Assembly: GCA_900318275.1 (NCBI GenBank)
Contig: ONJY01000003.1
Coordinates: 38,010 to 102,009, forward strand
Source: an uncultured Bacteroidales bacterium
GTDB lineage: Bacteria > Bacteroidota > Bacteroidia > Bacteroidales > P3
DNA: 64,000 nt
Direction: 5' to 3'
The translations under genes and the position numbers were made by a program. The notes beneath the pieces were generated by a model. It was not told the DNA's origin. It was given only the letters and a program-made list of their open reading frames with translations, and did not search any database. Shown piece by piece: positions 60,867-64,000 of the stretch; position 1 is the stretch's first letter; every line of letters begins with the position of its first letter.

Positions 60867-61517
60867 ATGGGATGTTTATATGAAAACACCGCATCCTCGA
60901 ATGGTTTTACCAACGGGCGAAGCGACGAACAGTGCAAGGCAATCTATTATTTTGTTCCCCGCGGAGGCTGCATAGGCAAGCTCTTTATGAAGTCGATCAG
61001 TGACGAGCAGTATGACGCGATGGTGGAGGCGAAGGCCGCCACTGTGAGGGACAAGAAATATGCCCTCAAGAAACTCGGCATCGACGAGGATATGGTCAAG
61101 GAAGTCGCCCCGCTGTGTCTCGAAGGCTACAGCTTCACAGGCAATGTATTTTGCAAGCAGGGCAAGGACCTGAAGTGGCGCAGCTCGAAGTACCAGATCA
61201 CCTGGGTGTTCTGCGGCGACAACCAGCTCTACTTCTACAGCTACACCTTCAACACCGACGAGGACGGCAAGAAGACCGAGGCCGAGGAGTACTTCTACAA
61301 GGACGTCACCAACATCTCGCATTCGTCGGAGACGGAGGAGATTGTCTCCCTGCGCGACAGCAAGGGCAACCCCCTCATCCGCAACAACGTTACCTACAAC
61401 CAGTTTATGATCAGCGCCATGGGCGACAAGCGCTACTGCGCCATGGAGGCCAACGAGACCACCGAGCGCGCCATCCAGGGCTTGAAGAACAAGCTCCGCG
61501 AGAAGAAGAACGCCTAA
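60867..61517 (+). CDS. Protein of unknown function with PH-like region
   Basis: This 216-residue protein has no signal peptide or membrane span. An N-terminal part (1-40) has Cys pairs, followed by a helical region (SISDEQYDAMVEAKAATVRDKKYALKKLGI) and a beta-rich domain (WRSSKYQITWVFCGDNQLYFYSYTFNTDEDGKKTEAEEYFYKDVTNIS) that resembles a bacterial PH-like fold, ending in a basic helix (TERAIQGLKNKLREKK). It heads the cluster with the YidD-like and SPFH proteins, 15 nt before the former. The name PH-like is a visual judgement. Confidence 0.65.
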   Translation: MGCLYENTASSNGFTNGRSDEQCKAIYYFVPRGGCIGKLFMKSISDEQYDAMVEAKAATVRDKKYALKKLGIDEDMVKEVAPLCLEGYSFTGNVFCKQGKDLKWRSSKYQITWVFCGDNQLYFYSYTFNTDEDGKKTEAEEYFYKDVTNISHSSETEEIVSLRDSKGNPLIRNNVTYNQFMISAMGDKRYCAMEANETTERAIQGLKNKLREKKNA

Positions 61518-61532
61518 GCGTTGAGCGACAAG

Positions 61533-61976
61533 ATGAAATCCGATGACAAGAGCTCCCGCCCCGCACAGGGAAGGGAGCCTGCCACGGAGGCTTATGTATT
61601 GTGGTACGTCAGGGAGCGTCAGCTGACGCGTCCGCGAGGAGCCATAATCAAATTGCTCGGAGTGCTGCTGGCGGCAGTGGCCCTGACAGCAGGTATCGGC
61701 TACGGGCTCGCAGCAGCGGGGCGCGGCAGGCCATGGACGGTGGCGGCGATTGCCGTCGCGGTCCTGCTGGCGCGCAAAGGGGTGATAGCCGCCGTAGAGG
61801 TGTACCAGCGCTATGCCTCCGACGAGATACGCCGCAGCTGCCAGATGATGCCCACCTGCTCGGAGTACTGTATCCTCGCGGTGAAAAAGTACGGGGCCGT
61901 GGTGGGCTTGTGCAAGACAATGCACCGGCTTCTCTTCGACTGCAAAGGGCCGCACTTCCACGAGGACTGGCCATAG
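61533..61976 (+). CDS. YidD-like membrane protein with extended N-terminus
   Basis: From the ATG at 61533 the product has 147 residues; a TTG at 61521 would add four. An N-terminal cytoplasmic part is followed by two membrane helices (about 37-58 and 64-80). The C-terminal part matches YidD: RRSCQMMPTCSEYCILAVKKYGAVVGLCKTMHRLLFDCKG, with the characteristic PTCSEY and Cys residues. Ordinary YidD proteins are about 70-100 residues, lack the two helices and sit beside rnpA/yidC. This is therefore a variant recruited to another context, 21 nt upstream of the SPFH gene. Confidence 0.8.
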   Translation: MKSDDKSSRPAQGREPATEAYVLWYVRERQLTRPRGAIIKLLGVLLAAVALTAGIGYGLAAAGRGRPWTVAAIAVAVLLARKGVIAAVEVYQRYASDEIRRSCQMMPTCSEYCILAVKKYGAVVGLCKTMHRLLFDCKGPHFHEDWP

Positions 61977-61997
61977 ACAATAAAATCAGACACAAAA

Positions 61998-63107
61998 ATG
62001 GGACTATTCAACAACCGGAACGCCAATGAAGACGCCTATGTGGGCGGCAAGAAACATTGGGTAGATGTAATCAAGAACTCGGGCGACGAGGATATGCTTA
62101 TCTGGCGGCAGCCGGAAGAGGACTTCAACACCAACTCCACCTTGATTGTCATGCCTGGCGAGGAGGCCATCTTCGTCAACAACGGCAGCATAGAGCAGGT
62201 GTTCACCAATGGAAGCTACAAGTTGTCGACGCAGAACTATCCGTTCATCAGCCGTCTGCGCAACTACTTCTCCGGCGGCGTGTCGGTGTTCAACTGCGTG
62301 GTGTTCTTTGTGCGCACCGCCTACAGCAAGGAGATCAAGTGGGGCACCATGAAGCCCATAGAGTACTATGACGACCAGTACCAGCAGCTTAACATCAAGG
62401 GCTTCGGCGCCTACAAGGTGAAGGTGAACGACCCGAAGGTGTTCCTCGACCGCATGGTGGGCAGCAACATAGAGTTCAAAGATGCCGACGACCTGGACGA
62501 GTTCTTCGCCAACGAGTTCTTCCAGCACATCTCGGACACCATCGTCAACGCCCTCGACAGCCTCAAGGCGAGCCTCGGGCAGCCCATCTACAAGGTGGTC
62601 AGCGGCCACAAGGCCGAAATAGGCTCCACCATAGGCGACGTATTAGGCCCCATACTGGCCAAGAACGGCCTGAAGCTGGAGAACTTCTCGGTGTCGCACC
62701 TCAAGGTCGAGGGCGCCACGCCCGAAATCCAGAAAGCCATCGACACGGCCATGCAGATGGGCGTGATGAGCAGTGCCAAGGTGAACGAAGGCTGGCAGGC
62801 TATGACGCAGCGCGACATTATGACCAACCTCTCCAACAACCCCGGCGGCGGCGGTATGGCCTCGGCAGGCATGGGCGTGGGCATGGGTATCGGTGCCATG
62901 GGAATGATGGGCAACATGATGGGCGGCATGATGCAGGGCGGCATGATGGGTCAGCCCCAGCAACAGCAGCCTCAACCCCAACCCACTGCACCGGCGGCCG
63001 ACGACCCCATGGCCAAGCTGCAGAAGCTGAAGCAGATGCTGGACATGGGCCTCATCTCGCAGCAGGACTTCGACGCCAAGAAACAGGACATCATCAATAG
63101 CATTTAG
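61998..63107 (+). CDS. SPFH-domain protein with C-terminal SHOCT motif (YdjI-like)
   Basis: This 369-residue protein has an N-terminal segment (1-45), an SPFH-like domain (about 46-260, LIVMPGEEAIFVNNGSIEQVFTNGSYKLSTQNYPFI), then a Gly/Met-rich low-complexity stretch (about 275-315, GMASAGMGVGMGIGAMGMMG), a Gln/Pro linker and a SHOCT motif (MAKLQKLKQMLDMGLISQQDFDAKKQDII). This matches the SPFH/virion-core-like family that includes YdjI, implicated in membrane stress or phage-shock responses. It probably oligomerises at the inner membrane and may work with the neighbouring YidD-like and four-helix proteins. Confidence 0.85.
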   Translation: MGLFNNRNANEDAYVGGKKHWVDVIKNSGDEDMLIWRQPEEDFNTNSTLIVMPGEEAIFVNNGSIEQVFTNGSYKLSTQNYPFISRLRNYFSGGVSVFNCVVFFVRTAYSKEIKWGTMKPIEYYDDQYQQLNIKGFGAYKVKVNDPKVFLDRMVGSNIEFKDADDLDEFFANEFFQHISDTIVNALDSLKASLGQPIYKVVSGHKAEIGSTIGDVLGPILAKNGLKLENFSVSHLKVEGATPEIQKAIDTAMQMGVMSSAKVNEGWQAMTQRDIMTNLSNNPGGGGMASAGMGVGMGIGAMGMMGNMMGGMMQGGMMGQPQQQQPQPQPTAPAADDPMAKLQKLKQMLDMGLISQQDFDAKKQDIINSI

Positions 63108-63109
63108 GC

Positions 63110-63502
63110 ATGAAGAAGGACAATTTATGGCTTTGGATTGCGCTCGGCACGGTGGTGATAATAGCGTTTAACGTCTTTTTCTTCGCTCTGTCGGCCGACA
63201 ACAAGCCAGCCTCGGTATGGATGAACTACGTTTTCATTACATTCTCGTACATCGTCCTGATGCTCACCCCCGTGCTGGCTGGGGAACTGACGGTAAAAAA
63301 CAACAAGCGTCACCTGTTATACTATGGCACTTTCGCCTATCTTGTGCTGACAGTGTTGGTGGACACCGTCTTCATCATGATTTCGCCAGAAAGCACCAAA
63401 GCCACGTGGCTGGTAAATATCGGCATGCTTGCCTGTGCCGCCACATATCTCATCGTCACCATCCTGATGGTGGGACAGCAAAAGAAAGACGACCCAGAAT
63501 AG
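63110..63502 (+). CDS. Four-helix membrane protein, first of pair
   Basis: This 130-residue integral membrane protein has four hydrophobic segments (about 7-28, 36-57, 69-91 and 99-122) and a charged tail (GQQKKDDPE). It starts 2 nt after the SPFH stop, so it is translationally close to it. The first two helices resemble those of the next gene (LWIAL...FNVFFF and SVWMNY.FITFSY), so the two are paralogues. No known family was recognised. Confidence 0.78.
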   Translation: MKKDNLWLWIALGTVVIIAFNVFFFALSADNKPASVWMNYVFITFSYIVLMLTPVLAGELTVKNNKRHLLYYGTFAYLVLTVLVDTVFIMISPESTKATWLVNIGMLACAATYLIVTILMVGQQKKDDPE

Positions 63503-63524
63503 TCACCAGATAAACACAATAGAT

Positions 63525-64000
63525 ATGAAAAAACAGGTTCTTTGGATAGCGCTGGATGCAATATTCCTGATAGTATTCAACGTGTGCTTCTTCGTTCTTC
63601 TCGGAGGAGCCAAGGAGAGAGGCATCGAGGGCATACCGCCATCGGTGTGGGTAAGTTACGGCTTCATACATTTTAGCTATCTGCTGCTGCTCTGCACCCC
63701 ACTGATGGTGCGCCGCGGTAACAAGGCTGTGGCCGACTATGCGCGGCCACTCTATGTCGGCACGTGGATCTATTTCCTCGTCGCCATTGTGGTCAACCTT
63801 GTCTTTATCCTTGTCTCGCTCAACAGCACGCTGGTGCAGCTCTTCCAGCAGCTGCAGCTGTCGCCGAAGAGCGGCCTGCTGGCATGGCTGGTCAATAGAC
63901 TGGTCAATGCCGACGGCATCACCGCAGCCTGGCTGCTCAATCTGCTGGGGAGCCCCATCTCGACGGGCACGGCATGGGTTGTTAATGTCATCTTGGCAGG
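63525..64000 (+). CDS. Membrane protein, second of pair (cut by the window end)
   Basis: The reading frame opens at ATG 63525 and stays open to the end of the window (158 codons seen). It starts MKKQVLWIALDAIFLIVFNVCFF, contains PPSVWVSYGFIHFSYLLLLC like its upstream neighbour, and then extends with a third helix and an amphipathic loop (LFQQLQLSPKSGLLAWLVNRLVNADG) before a further hydrophobic segment. It is therefore a longer paralogue. The 3' end lies outside. Confidence 0.75.
   Translation, partial: MKKQVLWIALDAIFLIVFNVCFFVLLGGAKERGIEGIPPSVWVSYGFIHFSYLLLLCTPLMVRRGNKAVADYARPLYVGTWIYFLVAIVVNLVFILVSLNSTLVQLFQQLQLSPKSGLLAWLVNRLVNADGITAAWLLNLLGSPISTGTAWVVNVILA

Overview
The window reads as a chromosome segment of a GC-rich member of the Bacteroidales (phylum Bacteroidota). 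The evidence is a recurring upstream element of the Bacteroidota type (TTTG, about 19 nt, TAnnTTTG), absence of strong Shine-Dalgarno sites, a FeoA-FeoB fusion, an SDR-type threonine dehydrogenase partnered with Kbl, S46 and C25 peptidases, DUF4290-murA, and proteins ending in type IX secretion (T9SS) sorting domains. I cannot name the genus from the sequence.

Layout. 1-6300: solo rnfA, trpS, and kbl / adk / threonine dehydrogenase, with repeat-rich non-coding DNA between them. 6300-14100: an ECF-like sigma gene, a single-pass membrane protein and a membrane-anchored partner, followed by a 2078-residue T9SS adhesin. 14100-26800: a C69 dipeptidase with an SMR exporter, then pth-coaX and an envelope run (outer membrane protein, TPR protein, lptC, lpxD, two SGNH proteins, one MBOAT acyltransferase). 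26900-35200 (minus strand): DUF2723 protein, lptE, an arginase-fold protein, three tRNAs, gpmA, lgt, rny, a candidate 6S RNA and zapA. 35200-38650 (minus): a second copy of the sigma / membrane / partner cassette, followed by two low-GC lipoproteins and a barrel protein. 38700-43500: a glycosyltransferase with ribBA, dapB, and an iron/cobalamin-type ABC permease and ATPase. 43500-51200: an S46 dipeptidyl peptidase, a gingipain-like C25 peptidase and a second C69 dipeptidase. 51200-55300: repeat-rich non-coding DNA, a 55-residue Cys-rich protein and feoAB. 55300-60100: SPFH protein, outer membrane protein, DUF4290, murA, PHP phosphatase. 60100-64000: a strongly structured RNA leader and HTH gene, then an operon-like run (PH-like protein, YidD-like protein, SPFH-SHOCT protein, two related membrane proteins) that leaves the window.

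How it fits together. Secreted peptidases (C25, S46, C69 twice) with Kbl plus threonine dehydrogenase suggest growth on peptides. LptC, LptE, LpxD, DUF2723, SGNH/MBOAT, Lgt, MurA and the T9SS cargo make the window rich in envelope functions. The points most worth follow-up are the duplicated sigma cassette, in which an identical 11-bp element lies exactly 20 nt before both sigma start codons; the nested four-stem RNA whose last hairpin holds the HTH gene's AGGA in its loop; the uncharacterised SPFH/YidD-like cluster; and a family of composite non-coding elements (11-bp tandem units next to long inverted repeats around AT-rich palindromes) in two distant intergenic regions.
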